Shown here: one piece after another, positions 17,581-26,880 of the stretch | How positions within the stretch are numbered: position 1 is the first letter of the stretch | Layout: each line of letters opens with the position of its first letter | Assembly (NCBI GenBank): GCA_041396965.1 | Contig: JAWKXN010000001.1 | Coordinates: 868,001-932,000, forward strand | Direction of reading: 5' to 3' | Source of the DNA: Rickettsiales bacterium | GTDB lineage: Bacteria; Pseudomonadota; Alphaproteobacteria; Rickettsiales; SXRF01 | Length of the DNA stretch: 64,000 nucleotides | The notes under the pieces: model-generated | What the model was told of the DNA's origin: nothing | The model's input: only the letters and a program-made list of their open reading frames with translations | Database searches by the model: none | Made by a program: the position numbers and the translations under genes

Positions 17581-18069
17581 TCAGTGTATTTTCTTTTCAA
17601 TATCAGAGACAATCATGTCAACTAGGCCATCACGTGATAGTTCCGTAGGGTTAGAGGCTATAACTATACGCGCCGAACCAAGAGCGATGTCTACGATACG
17701 GTTTTTAACCTCATCAATAGCTTGCTTTTCTTCCTGTTCAATTTTTTCAAGCGCGCTTTTCAGACGAGCGTCCAAATGCTCACGTAATTCCTTTTGAGCT
17801 TTATCGGTAGCCACCTCAGCATCTATACGGGCTTTAGCCAAAATCTCTTCCGCTTCTTTAGTAAAATCCTCTTGTTTCTGTTTATAAAGAGCAAGTGTTT
17901 CCTCAGCCTCTAGGCGCAGACGCTTCGCGTCTTCTAATTCTTTTTTTATTTTAGCGCTACGATCATCAAGAGCCTTAAATAATAACGAACTCACCTTTTT
18001 ATATATCAATACAACAAACGCTATAAAAGCTAAACTTATCCAAAATAAAGGATTATGTGGATCAAACAT
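17581..18069 (-). CDS. atpF: ATP synthase F0 subunit b
   Basis: The peripheral stalk of the F0 sector. One N-terminal membrane helix (residues 8-26), then a long charged helical region (about 40-130). ATG 18069 (MFDPHNPLFW) is preferred: the AAGGA ribosome site ends 9 bases before it, whereas the upstream in-frame ATG at 18078 directly abuts that site. It follows the b' gene by 12 bases. F1 genes are not in the window, as is usual for alphaproteobacteria. Confidence 0.93.
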   Translation of the reverse strand: MFDPHNPLFWISLAFIAFVVLIYKKVSSLLFKALDDRSAKIKKELEDAKRLRLEAEETLALYKQKQEDFTKEAEEILAKARIDAEVATDKAQKELREHLDARLKSALEKIEQEEKQAIDEVKNRIVDIALGSARIVIASNPTELSRDGLVDMIVSDIEKKIH

Positions 18070-18081
18070 TTCTATCATTCC

Positions 18082-18570
18082 TTAATTTATTGATGTTGCT
18101 TTCTCAAAAGCTGTTTTTAATTGGCTGTCACTAGGTGATTTGTTAGTAAGTTTTTTCACTATCAAAGATGAGAATTCCATAGCGTCAGGCGTAAGATTCT
18201 TTAGTAACTCCGTCTTCTTAGCGGAAATACTCGCCGCCGCCTTAGCTGATTGCGCCGCTATCTGTTCATCAAGAGATTTATTAGCTTCCTCAGCCCTTGT
18301 TTTACAAGAAAGTTGAGACTCAATAATCAGACTTCTTGCCGCTTGCTTTGATTTTTTTAGAGTTTCTTCATAAGAATCTCTGGCTTGCTGTGCCCGCTCT
18401 TTCATTTCCCGTGCCGCGTCTAGATCTGATTTCATAGTACCAATACGCTCATCTATCACCCCAAGCAGGCGAGGCAATATCATCTTTGATAGCAGCTGAT
18501 AAAGCAGCGTAAAGGACACAAACAGCCAAAAAAGCTGTGATACAAACCATGTAGGATCTAACTGTGGCAC
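18082..18570 (-). CDS. atpG: ATP synthase F0 subunit b'
   Basis: Second, diverged stalk subunit (also called AtpX), 162 residues. Opening PQLDPTWFVSQLFWLFVSF is the membrane helix, followed by DERIGTMKSDLDAA and a long coiled-coil region. A b' gene between subunits c and b is characteristic of alphaproteobacteria and other phototroph-related lineages. Confidence 0.93.
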   Translation of the reverse strand: MPQLDPTWFVSQLFWLFVSFTLLYQLLSKMILPRLLGVIDERIGTMKSDLDAAREMKERAQQARDSYEETLKKSKQAARSLIIESQLSCKTRAEEANKSLDEQIAAQSAKAAASISAKKTELLKNLTPDAMEFSSLIVKKLTNKSPSDSQLKTAFEKATSIN

Positions 18571-18609
18571 GGGATTCTCCTATTATATACGTTAAATATA
18601 GTGCTTATA

Positions 18610-18858
18610 CTATACAACGAATATAAGAACCATACCTACCACTAGAGCAAGTAGACCCATGAATTCCGCGAACGCCGCGCCGATAAAGGCAGGAGTCATT
18701 AGTTGGCTTTTAGCTGAAGGATTACGAGCTATACCTTCTAAAAGAGCTGCGAATATTTTACCAACCCCAAGAGCCGCGCCAAGAAAACCAAAAGCGGTAA
18801 GACCAACGCCTACAAATTTAAGACCTTCGGCAAGATGTTTGTATAATTCAGCTTCCAT
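18610..18858 (-). CDS. atpE: ATP synthase F0 subunit c
   Basis: An 82-residue hairpin of two membrane helices forming the rotor ring. The polar loop is ARNPSA. The proton-carrying acid is E65 in AAFAEFMGL. The first helix is rich in the Gly/Ala repeats typical of c subunits. I see no clear set of sodium-binding residues, so proton coupling is assumed. Confidence 0.95.
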   Translation of the reverse strand: MEAELYKHLAEGLKFVGVGLTAFGFLGAALGVGKIFAALLEGIARNPSAKSQLMTPAFIGAAFAEFMGLLALVVGMVLIFVV

Positions 18859-18898
18859 AATTTAATTCCTTTTTGTTAGTTATGGTTAAAAATTGATA

Positions 18899-19645
18899 TT
18901 AATGTAAATGCAACGCGTCATTAAGATAAACGCAGGTTAAAACCGTAAATATATAAGCCTGTATAAAGGCGATCACTATCTCAAAACCTGTAAGAAACAT
19001 CAGCAATGGGAACATGGTAGGTATGCCAATAGCCACACCGAATATCATTATAAGACCGGCGATAACTTTCATGGTAACGTGACCGGCCATCATATTGGCG
19101 GCAAGACGTATTGAAAGGCTTACCGGACGTGATAGGTAAGAGAAAAGTTCAATTATAAACAGTAAAGGAGCCATCCACATAGGAGTTCCCTCAGGCAAAA
19201 AGAAGTGCAGGAATTTTCCTATTCCATGCTTAAATATAGCAATCAGCGTAACCCCAACGAATATAAAAATCGCCAGCGCGAAAGTAACTATTATATGGCT
19301 GGTTACGGTAAATGAGCCCGGTATCATCCCTAGTAAGTTACAGAACAACACGAAGGTGAATATGGTAAAGACCATTGGAAAATATTTAAGACCCTCATGA
19401 CCAGATGTTTCCTTTATCATATCCTTTACAAAGGAGATAAGTAATTCCCCGACATTTTGCATACGACCGGGAATCATAGCCGCCTTACGGGAAGCGGGAA
19501 GCAACAGCGTAGCAATCGCCGCTACTACTAAAAACATCCATAAAGCTGAATTGGTAAAACTAATATCATAACCTGCTACTTCAATAGGAAATAAAGATTT
19601 TATCTCAAACTGCGCTAAAGGGTTATGCTCATGTTGTTGACTCAT
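18899..19645 (-). CDS. atpB: ATP synthase F0 subunit a
   Basis: A 248-residue membrane protein forming the proton half-channels. The conserved Arg lies in RPVSLSIRLAANMMAGH, and the final helix has GFEIVIAFIQAYIFTVLTCVYL. About five to six membrane helices. The start overlaps the end of atpI by 17 bases. Confidence 0.96.
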   Translation of the reverse strand: MSQQHEHNPLAQFEIKSLFPIEVAGYDISFTNSALWMFLVVAAIATLLLPASRKAAMIPGRMQNVGELLISFVKDMIKETSGHEGLKYFPMVFTIFTFVLFCNLLGMIPGSFTVTSHIIVTFALAIFIFVGVTLIAIFKHGIGKFLHFFLPEGTPMWMAPLLFIIELFSYLSRPVSLSIRLAANMMAGHVTMKVIAGLIMIFGVAIGIPTMFPLLMFLTGFEIVIAFIQAYIFTVLTCVYLNDALHLH

Positions 19646-19988
19646 TATTTTCTGTCGTCTCGTTCTTCTTTTGATTTTCTTCAGTTAACTGTCTATCAAT
19701 TATCGCCGCGCTTCTTATCATATTCTTTACGCCTGCCGCAACACCAAAAAACAACAAAATAATCATCATTAAAGGCGTAGTGCCAAGCCAAATGTCAATA
19801 AAATATCCTAAACCAACCCCGATAATAACCCCAGCCGCTAAATCAGTAACCATCCGCATCGCTTGCGAAATATCTCTGCTTGGCGACGACCCGTTATCAC
19901 TAGAATCATCAGAATTATCATTTTTGCTGAATTTATTAATTTTCGCTTGCAAATCATCAAGGGAAGGCAGGCGATCATCTTCTTTCAT
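19629..19988 (-). CDS. atpI: ATP synthase assembly protein AtpI
   Basis: A 119-residue protein with a hydrophilic N-terminus, two membrane helices (about residues 50-90) bearing GVGLGYFIDIWLGT, and a charged end. This matches AtpI, which helps assemble the c ring. It is first in the order atpI-atpB-atpE-atpG'-atpF. Confidence 0.9.
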   Translation of the reverse strand: MKEDDRLPSLDDLQAKINKFSKNDNSDDSSDNGSSPSRDISQAMRMVTDLAAGVIIGVGLGYFIDIWLGTTPLMMIILLFFGVAAGVKNMIRSAAIIDRQLTEENQKKNETTENNESTT

Positions 19989-20064
19989 ACAAAAACCAAT
20001 ATTAAAGACGGTGGCAATTTATGTACAGAGTATCCTTATGTCAAGAACAGAGTTAATATAAGGA

Positions 20065-20781
20065 TTATTTTTTCTTCAGTGCGCTATCAATAACCGAGGA
20101 TATGGCACTGATAGTTAAATCACCAGTATATGGCTTCCCAGCAATGAAAAGATACGGTGTATGAGGAACCGCTAACTCATCCATAGCTTTCTTTTTCTCT
20201 ATTATAACAGCCTCTTCACGTTTTTTATCATTTACACAGTTAGCGAATTCTTCCTTATTAATTCCACCAAGAGCGGCGATTTTCTCAAGCCCAGGAAACC
20301 AACTTCCACCATCAAAAGCCCATTTGCTTTGCGAATCAAACAATACCTTATTAAATAAATAATATTTTTCCGAGCCTTGTTTTTCACCAACACACCCAAC
20401 CAAGATAGCTCCTTTTAATGCCGGAAGATTTAGCGGATATTGGCGCAATATATACAGCATTTTACCAGTTTCTATATAGTTTTTCTTAAGTTCAGGCATT
20501 ATTTGAGCATAAAAATGCGCGCAATGCGGACAGGAAAGAGAAGCATATTCTATCATAACCACGGGAGCGTCCTTGCTTCCCATCGTATAATCAGTAGGAA
20601 GAGGGGCGTTCTTTACCATTGAGTCATCAGTTATGACGTTGTTCTCACCACTCATAGCTGCACTAACATTTTTCGGAACATTGCTTATCTGTTCTTCGGC
20701 TTTTGCCATACTGTTTATTGATAACATCCCAGTGACTACGCTTATGGCCACAACTGAAAACGCAATAAATATCCTTTTCAT
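20065..20781 (-). CDS. DsbA-family thiol:disulfide oxidoreductase
   Basis: A 238-residue exported protein: signal peptide to about residue 28, then a thioredoxin fold with active site CPHC (C84, C87) in EYASLSCPHCAHF. A helical insertion follows, and a cis-Pro lies in VPHTPYLF. It fits the DsbA/Com1 branch common in alphaproteobacteria (also seen in Rickettsia), which forms disulfides in periplasmic proteins. Upstream is a 362-base gap holding a structured repeat. Confidence 0.9.
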   Translation of the reverse strand: MKRIFIAFSVVAISVVTGMLSINSMAKAEEQISNVPKNVSAAMSGENNVITDDSMVKNAPLPTDYTMGSKDAPVVMIEYASLSCPHCAHFYAQIMPELKKNYIETGKMLYILRQYPLNLPALKGAILVGCVGEKQGSEKYYLFNKVLFDSQSKWAFDGGSWFPGLEKIAALGGINKEEFANCVNDKKREEAVIIEKKKAMDELAVPHTPYLFIAGKPYTGDLTISAISSVIDSALKKK

Positions 20782-20874
20782 CGCTATCCCTTTCTTATGT
20801 TTTAATTCTTAACTGCTTATGTATTAGGCTGCGTCCATATTAACTGCTATAACGTCACTTATGCAATGATTTTA

Positions 20875-21103
20875 TAATCATTTTGGATAATTTTTATGTA
20901 AAGCTAGTATAAAATAGGAGCTAGGGACTAGAGATTAAGGGATTAGGGAACAAGAAGCACGACCAACAGGAAATACGGAGACAAAATATAAAAGAGGCAT
21001 TAGACGTTAGGGAATGGAGTTTAGGAGACAAGAAACTCGGTAAGCCAGACCGAGTGAGCCATCAGCAATTTCCCATGTGAAAACCAGTAGATTTTTGCGG
21101 GGA
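20875..21103 (+). repeat. long dispersed structured repeat, copy A
   Basis: Fills most of the 362-base gap 20782-21143. Parts in order: a degenerate hairpin around TTTTGGATAATTTTTAT (from 20875); a CTAG-rich tract (TAGGGACTAG, 20922-20931); AAGAAGCACGACC (20953-20965); a 7-bp hairpin ACTCGGT/ACCGAGT (21035-21041, 21049-21055); GAGCCATCAGC; then a hairpin GTGAAAACC-AGTA-GATTTTTGC with outer pairs TCCC/GGGA (21071-21103). The same parts in the same order occur at 37422-37575 with different stem sequences. About 60 bases between the CTAG tract and the second hairpin are unique to this copy. Confidence 0.7.
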
Positions 21104-21143
21104 TAAAAAAACTATGTAATGTTTTTATTCATAAGTAGCGTGA

Positions 21144-21671
21144 TTAGCCATGTATTAGGCTCTTAGCCATGTTATTCAGCGCATTGCGTAATTCACTATC
21201 TTCTATATTATTTATTTGATTTATGCAGGTATCATCAATTTGTGGTTTTCTATAACTTGTTTTTTTCTGAATTAGTTCGTTTTTTTCTGGTGTATAGCTG
21301 TAGGTAATTAATATTCTTGTGATAGCTTTATAACCAAAATAGGTAGCAAGCCTTTCTATTATAATCGGTTGAGCATGTTGTAGTTCAGTGGAAAAACCAT
21401 TCTCCGTCGCTATATATAGAGTTCCATTGCTACGTCCGCTTGCCGGAAAAGATAATCTCTGTGGGATACAATGCTTAGATAGTGATTTCCCAACTATTAC
21501 CTGCCAGTTCTCAATTATTTTTGAACCAGCAAGACCATGTTTTCTAAATGTTTTTCTAGTAAGAGGCTCAATACATACAGCCAATTTTTTTGGAAGATTA
21601 TGAATAGTTTTGTAATTTTTATTATTCATCGCTCTATTATCATTATAAGGTTTAGGCAGTCTCTTCCGCAT
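21144..21671 (-). CDS. DciA-like protein (DUF721), replicative helicase loader
   Basis: The central region (PLTRKTFRKHGLAGSKIIENWQ ... TLYIATENGF ... ELQHAQPIIIERLATYFGYKAI) matches the DUF721/DciA domain. DciA helps load DnaB helicase in bacteria lacking DnaC. Total 175 residues, with a divergent C-terminal tail. The frame begins inside the last codons of rnhB (20-base overlap). ATG at 21629 (MNNKNYK) is an equally possible start. Co-transcription with rnhB is likely. Confidence 0.8.
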   Translation of the reverse strand: MRKRLPKPYNDNRAMNNKNYKTIHNLPKKLAVCIEPLTRKTFRKHGLAGSKIIENWQVIVGKSLSKHCIPQRLSFPASGRSNGTLYIATENGFSTELQHAQPIIIERLATYFGYKAITRILITYSYTPEKNELIQKKTSYRKPQIDDTCINQINNIEDSELRNALNNMAKSLIHG

Positions 21672-22284
21672 TATTACCTATAAACTTAGCGATAGGCTTA
21701 TAGCTTTTGCGGTGATAATCAGTTATACCATAACGCTCTATAGCCGCCATATGCTTTTTTGTACCGTATCCAGCGTTGCTTTCCCAGCCATATTCAGGGT
21801 GAACTATAGAAAGCTCTTTCATAATCCTGTCTCTTGTTACTTTGGCGATGATACTGGCGGCGGCGATTGAAAGGCTTTTGCTATCACCGTTAATAACAGT
21901 TTTGGTAGGGTAGGGTAGGACAGGTGACTTATTACCATCAATAAGCACTAAGTTTATATTATCATTAAATTTGTTGGAAAGTTCTAAAACAGCTCGTGAC
22001 ATGGCTAGTTTAGTCGCTTCTAATATATTAAGAGAATCTATTTCTTTAGCGTCCGCCATGCCAACACCACTATATGAAGTGTTTAATATATGGTCGTATA
22101 GCTCTTCTCTTTTTGCTGCTTTCAATTTTTTGGAGTCATTAATTCCCGCTGGAATATTCTTTCTATCAAGTATAACAGCCGCTGCTACCACAACGCCAGC
22201 CCAAGAGCCTCTGCCAGCTTCATCAACCCCAGCGACAACACCACCGGATGATTCCATCTCAATAGATAAATCTGGCAAATACAT
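21652..22284 (-). CDS. rnhB: ribonuclease HII
   Basis: Cleaves RNA in RNA-DNA hybrids and starts removal of misincorporated ribonucleotides. The GVDEAGRG motif gives D21 and E22 as metal ligands. LVLIDGNKSP carries the third acid, and YGTKKHMAAIERYG is the conserved C-terminal helix. Length 210 is normal. Confidence 0.95.
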   Translation of the reverse strand: MYLPDLSIEMESSGGVVAGVDEAGRGSWAGVVVAAAVILDRKNIPAGINDSKKLKAAKREELYDHILNTSYSGVGMADAKEIDSLNILEATKLAMSRAVLELSNKFNDNINLVLIDGNKSPVLPYPTKTVINGDSKSLSIAAASIIAKVTRDRIMKELSIVHPEYGWESNAGYGTKKHMAAIERYGITDYHRKSYKPIAKFIGNNAEETA

Positions 22285-22308
22285 TATATTTAGACTTCTG
22301 CTTGGTTG

Positions 22309-22357
22309 TTAGATAATTTATACTCGCTTTGCATAAAAATTATCTAAAATGATTATA
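22309..22357 (-). repeat. dispersed hairpin repeat, copy 2, in a second inverted repeat
   Basis: On the minus strand, 22357-22319 reads like the hairpin at 20875: TATAATCATTTTAGATAA, then TTTTTATGCAAAGCGAGTATA, with only a few differences over about 38 bases. In addition an 11-bp inverted repeat TTAGATAATTT/AAATTATCTAA spans 22309-22347. It occupies the 76-base gap upstream of rnhB. Confidence 0.65.
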
Positions 22358-22360
22358 ATC

Positions 22361-24034
22361 CTAGCCATTATTAGCGGTTTGCTCAGATTTAGCAATATAT
22401 AGTTCGGATGGAAGGTATTTTGGCCACTGATTATTCAGTAAAGCGGTTATGGTGCTATCATTTTGCTCAGAAAGCTCAGAATATATCCAGTAATTTGTCA
22501 TTACCTTCATAACATAATATCGTGTTTCCCAGTAGGGAATATTTTCTATGAATAATAATGGGTCATCATTATAGTCAGTTTTTTCTTTCCATTTTTTTAG
22601 ATTGCCAATACCAGCGTTATAGGAAGCGAGCATATATATAAGATTATTATCAACTATTTTGGTCTCAAGTAGTCTTTCTATATAACGCTCACCAAGAGTT
22701 ATATTAACTATCGGATCCTTAAAATTTTTCTTACCATTTGTTGATGTTGAATTAGAGTAATACATTTTACTCGCTGTTTTTGGCATTAGCTGCATGAGTC
22801 CCATAGCGCCCGCCGGACTTTCCGCTGAGACGCGGAAACCAGATTCTTGATGCATTAAAGCGTAAACAAGATATGGGTTAATATTAAAGCCATTTTCTGG
22901 TTGCCATTTAGGAATAGGATATTTAAGTAAATCAAGTTTACGGTTGTCACGCTCCATATATTTCGCCATCGCAATTTGCGCTGATGGTAGTTTTAGGTAT
23001 TTAGCTAGTGATAATAAACCCCATCTTTCTTCATTGCTCACGTTAAAGAATAGCGCGCGTATTTGCTTTTCAGCTCTTTCATTAAGGTCTGATTTAGCAA
23101 GAGCTATTATTCTCATTACCTCAGGATTAGCTAGTAGGTCTTTTACGTTAACTTTTACCCCGTAAATTGGCTCTCTATTAAGGTCAAGTTTTCTGCCCAA
23201 TTTTTTATTGGCGAGTATACCGTAAAAATTACGAGAATTACTAGCGGCTCTTCGCAAGAAAACATCAGCTTCTTGCTTATTTCCCGCTACTATATTACTG
23301 CGATATGCCCAAAAATTAACCGCTGAATATTGCCATTTTGAAAGTTTTTTATTCTTTTTATCTTTATTTTTTTCGGTGATATTCGCTATTTTCTTGAAAG
23401 TAACGGCTGATTTACTCTTTTTGTTGTTCTTCCACTCATTAATAGCGTTTTTCCACAGTCTAGCTATTTCCTTATTGGCAAAACGTACATTCGTTGAGTT
23501 AGCGTCACCATATCCTTTAAGATGTCTGGATTCTTTTATTTTTGGTAAATCTCCAGCCCTATCAGGATATTTCCTTTTAATCAAATTAGCTATACGCTTA
23601 GCATAATAATTATCAGGATAGTTTTTTATCCATAAATCAAGTTCTGCTTTTGAACTGTTGTAATCATCGTGCAGGTAGCGTTCAGCGAGAACATCTCCTA
23701 ATAAAACATCATTTGATAGCTCGGTGATAAGTTCATCAGCCTCATTCCAATTACCCTTATCTTGCTTAGAGAATATTTTCTTATATAATTTACCTTCAGA
23801 AGAGGAGACAATAAAAGGTTTTTTACTATCTTCACGAGAAGTGGTGTCATTCTTACCTTCTTGTACAACTATTTCAGCAAACTCTTTTTCAATATCATGA
23901 ACAAGCGGCTGTCCCTTAAAGGCAGATAGGGAGAGAAACAGCAAAGAAGCGATGATTACAAAATCAAAGTCCCGTCCCCGTTGTGAAATAGCTAAAACTT
24001 TAGCTAATATTTTTTTAGTTTTATTTTTTAACAT
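22361..24034 (-). CDS. soluble lytic murein transglycosylase (Slt-like)
   Basis: A 557-residue exported enzyme that cleaves peptidoglycan. After an N-terminal hydrophobic segment there is a long helical superhelix-like region. Then comes the SLT catalytic domain: ALMHQESGFR (catalytic Glu), SPAGAMGLMQLMP, and YNAGIGNLKKW. ATG 24034 (MLKNKTKK) is chosen; the frame extends to a TTG at 24073 with no better start. The Lys/Asn-rich middle is longer in charged runs than most homologues. Confidence 0.9.
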   Translation of the reverse strand: MLKNKTKKILAKVLAISQRGRDFDFVIIASLLFLSLSAFKGQPLVHDIEKEFAEIVVQEGKNDTTSREDSKKPFIVSSSEGKLYKKIFSKQDKGNWNEADELITELSNDVLLGDVLAERYLHDDYNSSKAELDLWIKNYPDNYYAKRIANLIKRKYPDRAGDLPKIKESRHLKGYGDANSTNVRFANKEIARLWKNAINEWKNNKKSKSAVTFKKIANITEKNKDKKNKKLSKWQYSAVNFWAYRSNIVAGNKQEADVFLRRAASNSRNFYGILANKKLGRKLDLNREPIYGVKVNVKDLLANPEVMRIIALAKSDLNERAEKQIRALFFNVSNEERWGLLSLAKYLKLPSAQIAMAKYMERDNRKLDLLKYPIPKWQPENGFNINPYLVYALMHQESGFRVSAESPAGAMGLMQLMPKTASKMYYSNSTSTNGKKNFKDPIVNITLGERYIERLLETKIVDNNLIYMLASYNAGIGNLKKWKEKTDYNDDPLLFIENIPYWETRYYVMKVMTNYWIYSELSEQNDSTITALLNNQWPKYLPSELYIAKSEQTANNG

Positions 24035-24132
24035 AGGACAACCAATTTTATATAGAAAATTGGAAGCAGGCAAGCAAAATCGTAAATAATAAGTAAATTT
24101 TTTATTGAATATTTATATAAAACAAAATGTTA

Positions 24133-24960
24133 TTACCTTAATATGTCGTTAATTAATAACAGGTCATTCCAAACCTGTTTCTTATAAGAAGGGTTGTTAT
24201 GCAGGTAAGAAGGATGATGTATTACAGAGGATTTTATCTTAATGTCCAAGTTGTTATAGCTATATTCATGTATTTTTCCTCTTAATTTTGCCACAGTCTG
24301 CTCAGTTTCTAGTAAAGCGCAAGCGCTGGTACCACCAAGTAGTATGATAAATTCAGGTTTAACTAGCTCTATATGGCGGCGGGTAAAGGGTAGGCATATT
24401 TTTATTTGCTCGGGATTTGCTTGTTTGCCACCGGGTGGTCGCCAAAATATGATATTTGTCAGGTAGGTGTTGCCACGGTCAAGACCTATAGACATAAGCA
24501 TTTTATCAAACATCTTTCCGGACTTTCCAAGAAAAGGGGTGCCGACCATATCATCTTCATCGCCAGCTATATCGCCGATTACCATTATTTTCGCGTTAGG
24601 ATTACCATCAGCGAATACGGTATTAGTCGCTGTTCTCTTTAGTTGACAACCTTCAAATTTATCAATTGCTTCCTTAAGCTCACTTATTGAATTACAATTC
24701 CCAGCTATCGCTACGGCCTCATTTTCCGCGTTAGTTGGTGATAAATGTAGGGTGCTTGAAGTCCCAGAGCTATTATTTACCGGCGCATTATGCTGTTTAC
24801 CTAGAACTTTGGAATTATCATTACTTTCAGATAATTTTTGCGGTTTTGAAGAATTTACGGATTTACTTTTTGATATATTGAAATAATTATTGGGCAGTTC
24901 ATCAACCGCCTCATCTATTCCTGCCTCAAATTGCCATTCTAGTAATGCTTTTTTATTCAT
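24133..24960 (-). CDS. uracil-DNA glycosylase, family 4 (Fe-S)
   Basis: Removes uracil from DNA. The catalytic half has GDIAGDEDDMVGTPFLGKSGK (motif A, usually GEAPG, here GDIAG), TNIIFWRPPGGK and HHPSYL (motif B). Four Cys that could bind a [4Fe-4S] cluster are visible, in AGNCNS, EGCQLK, KICLPF and SACALL. The N-terminal 90 residues are Ser/Asn-rich and poorly conserved. The cluster links this repair enzyme to the Isc genes in the window. Confidence 0.9.
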   Translation of the reverse strand: MNKKALLEWQFEAGIDEAVDELPNNYFNISKSKSVNSSKPQKLSESNDNSKVLGKQHNAPVNNSSGTSSTLHLSPTNAENEAVAIAGNCNSISELKEAIDKFEGCQLKRTATNTVFADGNPNAKIMVIGDIAGDEDDMVGTPFLGKSGKMFDKMLMSIGLDRGNTYLTNIIFWRPPGGKQANPEQIKICLPFTRRHIELVKPEFIILLGGTSACALLETEQTVAKLRGKIHEYSYNNLDIKIKSSVIHHPSYLHNNPSYKKQVWNDLLLINDILR

Positions 24961-24997
24961 AATATTCTATAATGAATCACTAATATAATATATTTTA

Positions 24998-25018
24998 TTT
25001 TCAATAATATATTGAAAA
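24998..25018. promoter_or_regulatory. AT-rich palindrome between divergent genes
   Basis: TTTTCAATA and TATTGAAAA form a perfect 9-bp inverted repeat around ATA, between the uracil-DNA glycosylase and ETF-QO genes. It could be an operator for either gene. No regulator can be named. Confidence 0.4.
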
Positions 25019-25079
25019 TAACTTCAATACTCGCTTCCGTCTTCACCCTAAAGGGTTATGACGAGACAAGTCACAGTGC

Positions 25080-25107
25080 AAAACCACCACTTTCGGTAGT
25101 GGTTTTT
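25080..25107 (+). terminator. terminator-like hairpin upstream of the ETF-QO gene
   Basis: AAAACCAC pairs with GTGGTTTT over 8 bp, or ACCACT with AGTGGT over 6 bp, followed by TTTTTATAG. It is a good plus-strand terminator, but no annotated plus-strand gene precedes it. It may end a short RNA starting near 25020 or attenuate the downstream gene. Confidence 0.6.
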
Positions 25108-25175
25108 ATAGTAGTTTCTAATTATAGAAATTATAAACTGCTATAATAGCTTATCTATACAATACAGAGGCAATT

Positions 25176-26804
25176 ATGACAAATACTGAATCAGACAATG
25201 AAACCATGAATTATGATGTGGTTATAGTAGGGGCAGGAATTGCTGGACTTTCCGCCGCTATCCGCCTACGTCAATTATCATCTGATATTAAAGTGTGTAT
25301 TTTGGAAAAAGCCTCTGAGGTTGGCGCGCATATATTGTCTGGTTGTGTTTTTGAGACAAAGGCTATTGATGAATTGCTGCCGGATTGGAAAGAGCAAGGA
25401 GCACCAATAAAAACTGCGGTAAAGAAAGATAATTTTTTGTTACTGAGCAAAGGAGGGGGGATACGCCTGCCCACACTTCCGATAATGAATAATCACGGCA
25501 ACTACATAATAAGTCTAGGTAAATTATGCCGCTGGTTAAAAGAGCAGGCGGAAGCAATGGGTGTTGAGATTTTCGCTGGTTTTCCCGCCGCTAACTTGCT
25601 TATTGAGGAAGGTAGGGTTTGTGGAGTAATTACCGGTGAGTTCGGCATTGATAAGCAGGGAAATAAAAAGCCATCCTATCAGCAAGGAGTTACTATAAGG
25701 GGGAAATATACCCTGTTTGCTGAAGGATGTCGTGGTTCGCTTTCTGAAAAGCTAATGAAAGAATTTAATTTAAGAGAAAATTGTGATCCACAAACTTACG
25801 CTATTGGCATAAAGGAAATATGGGAGATAAAACCGGAAAAACATAATGAGGGTAATGTAACTCATACAGTTGGCTGGCCGCTTAGCACTGATACTTATGG
25901 CGGATCATTTATTTACCATATGGCGGATAATAAGCTGGCGGTCGGGTTTGTTATAGGTCTTGATTATGGCAATCCTTATATTGACCCATTTGGTGAATTC
26001 CAACGTTTTAAGACTCACCCGAAAATAAAACCTCTATTTGAAGGAGCAAGGCGCATTAGCTACGGGGCGAGGGCATTGAATGAAGGTGGGTTTCAGTCCA
26101 TACCAAAACTAACCTTCGCCGGAGGGGCGATTATTGGCTGTGCCGCTGGTTTTATGAATGTACCGAAAATAAAAGGCAGTCATACCGCTATGAAGTCAGG
26201 GATGCTGGCAGCAGAAGCGGTATATGAAGCTGTAAAAACAGGTGATGATAAATTGCTTGATAATTATACGGATTCACTAAAGAAAAGCTGGGTGTATAAG
26301 GAGTTATATAAATCCCGTAATATCCGTCCCGCTTTCCATCAAGGGTTGCTATTTGGTTTGCTTTACTCGGCTTTTGACATGTTTGTGTTGCGTGGAAAAG
26401 CATTTTGGACTTTCAAAAATCACGCTGACAATAACCAGCTTAAAAAAGCCACTGAGTGCAAAAAAATTGATTATCCAAAACCTGATGGCAAAATTACTTT
26501 TGACAAAATGTCATCAGTATTTCTTTCCAGCACTAATCATGAGGAAGACCAACCAGCGCACCTAACCTTGAAGGATGATAGTGTGCCAGTAGAAGTAAAT
26601 TTATCTGTTTATGATGCTCCTGAGCAGAGATATTGTCCAGCAAGCGTCTATGAGATAGTGGAGGAAGAAACAGGAAACCCAAAATTGCGGATTAACGCCC
26701 AGAATTGCTTACATTGCAAAACCTGTGATATAAAAGACCCAACCCAGAATATAGTCTGGACTACTCCCGAAGGCGGCGGTGGCCCTAACTATACTGAGAT
26801 GTAG
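25176..26804 (+). CDS. electron transfer flavoprotein-ubiquinone oxidoreductase
   Basis: Passes electrons from ETF (fed by acyl-CoA dehydrogenases) to ubiquinone at the inner membrane. The N-terminal FAD site is DVVIVGAGIAGLSAAIRL. The middle holds GCAAGFMNVPKIKGSHTAMKSG, typical of ETF-QO. The C-terminus has the [4Fe-4S] ligands: CPASVYEI and CLHCKTCDIKDPTQNI, ending in WTTPEGGGGPNY. Length 542 is normal. The usual partners etfA/etfB are not in the window. Confidence 0.95.
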   Translation: MTNTESDNETMNYDVVIVGAGIAGLSAAIRLRQLSSDIKVCILEKASEVGAHILSGCVFETKAIDELLPDWKEQGAPIKTAVKKDNFLLLSKGGGIRLPTLPIMNNHGNYIISLGKLCRWLKEQAEAMGVEIFAGFPAANLLIEEGRVCGVITGEFGIDKQGNKKPSYQQGVTIRGKYTLFAEGCRGSLSEKLMKEFNLRENCDPQTYAIGIKEIWEIKPEKHNEGNVTHTVGWPLSTDTYGGSFIYHMADNKLAVGFVIGLDYGNPYIDPFGEFQRFKTHPKIKPLFEGARRISYGARALNEGGFQSIPKLTFAGGAIIGCAAGFMNVPKIKGSHTAMKSGMLAAEAVYEAVKTGDDKLLDNYTDSLKKSWVYKELYKSRNIRPAFHQGLLFGLLYSAFDMFVLRGKAFWTFKNHADNNQLKKATECKKIDYPKPDGKITFDKMSSVFLSSTNHEEDQPAHLTLKDDSVPVEVNLSVYDAPEQRYCPASVYEIVEEETGNPKLRINAQNCLHCKTCDIKDPTQNIVWTTPEGGGGPNYTEM

Positions 26805-26880
26805 GAAGTAAAGTATCAGATGTTACTAGATACCTCATCCTGCGCAGCTTAACGACTCACAAGATTACGGTATTTTTTGC

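Noticed and set aside
19780..20061. Plus-strand frame over atpI and the gap after it
   Set aside because: Mostly antisense to atpI; no start signal and no recognisable product.
20782..21143. CRISPR array in the repeat-rich gap
   Set aside because: No regularly spaced identical repeats; the modules are unlike each other and recur as one block at 37422.
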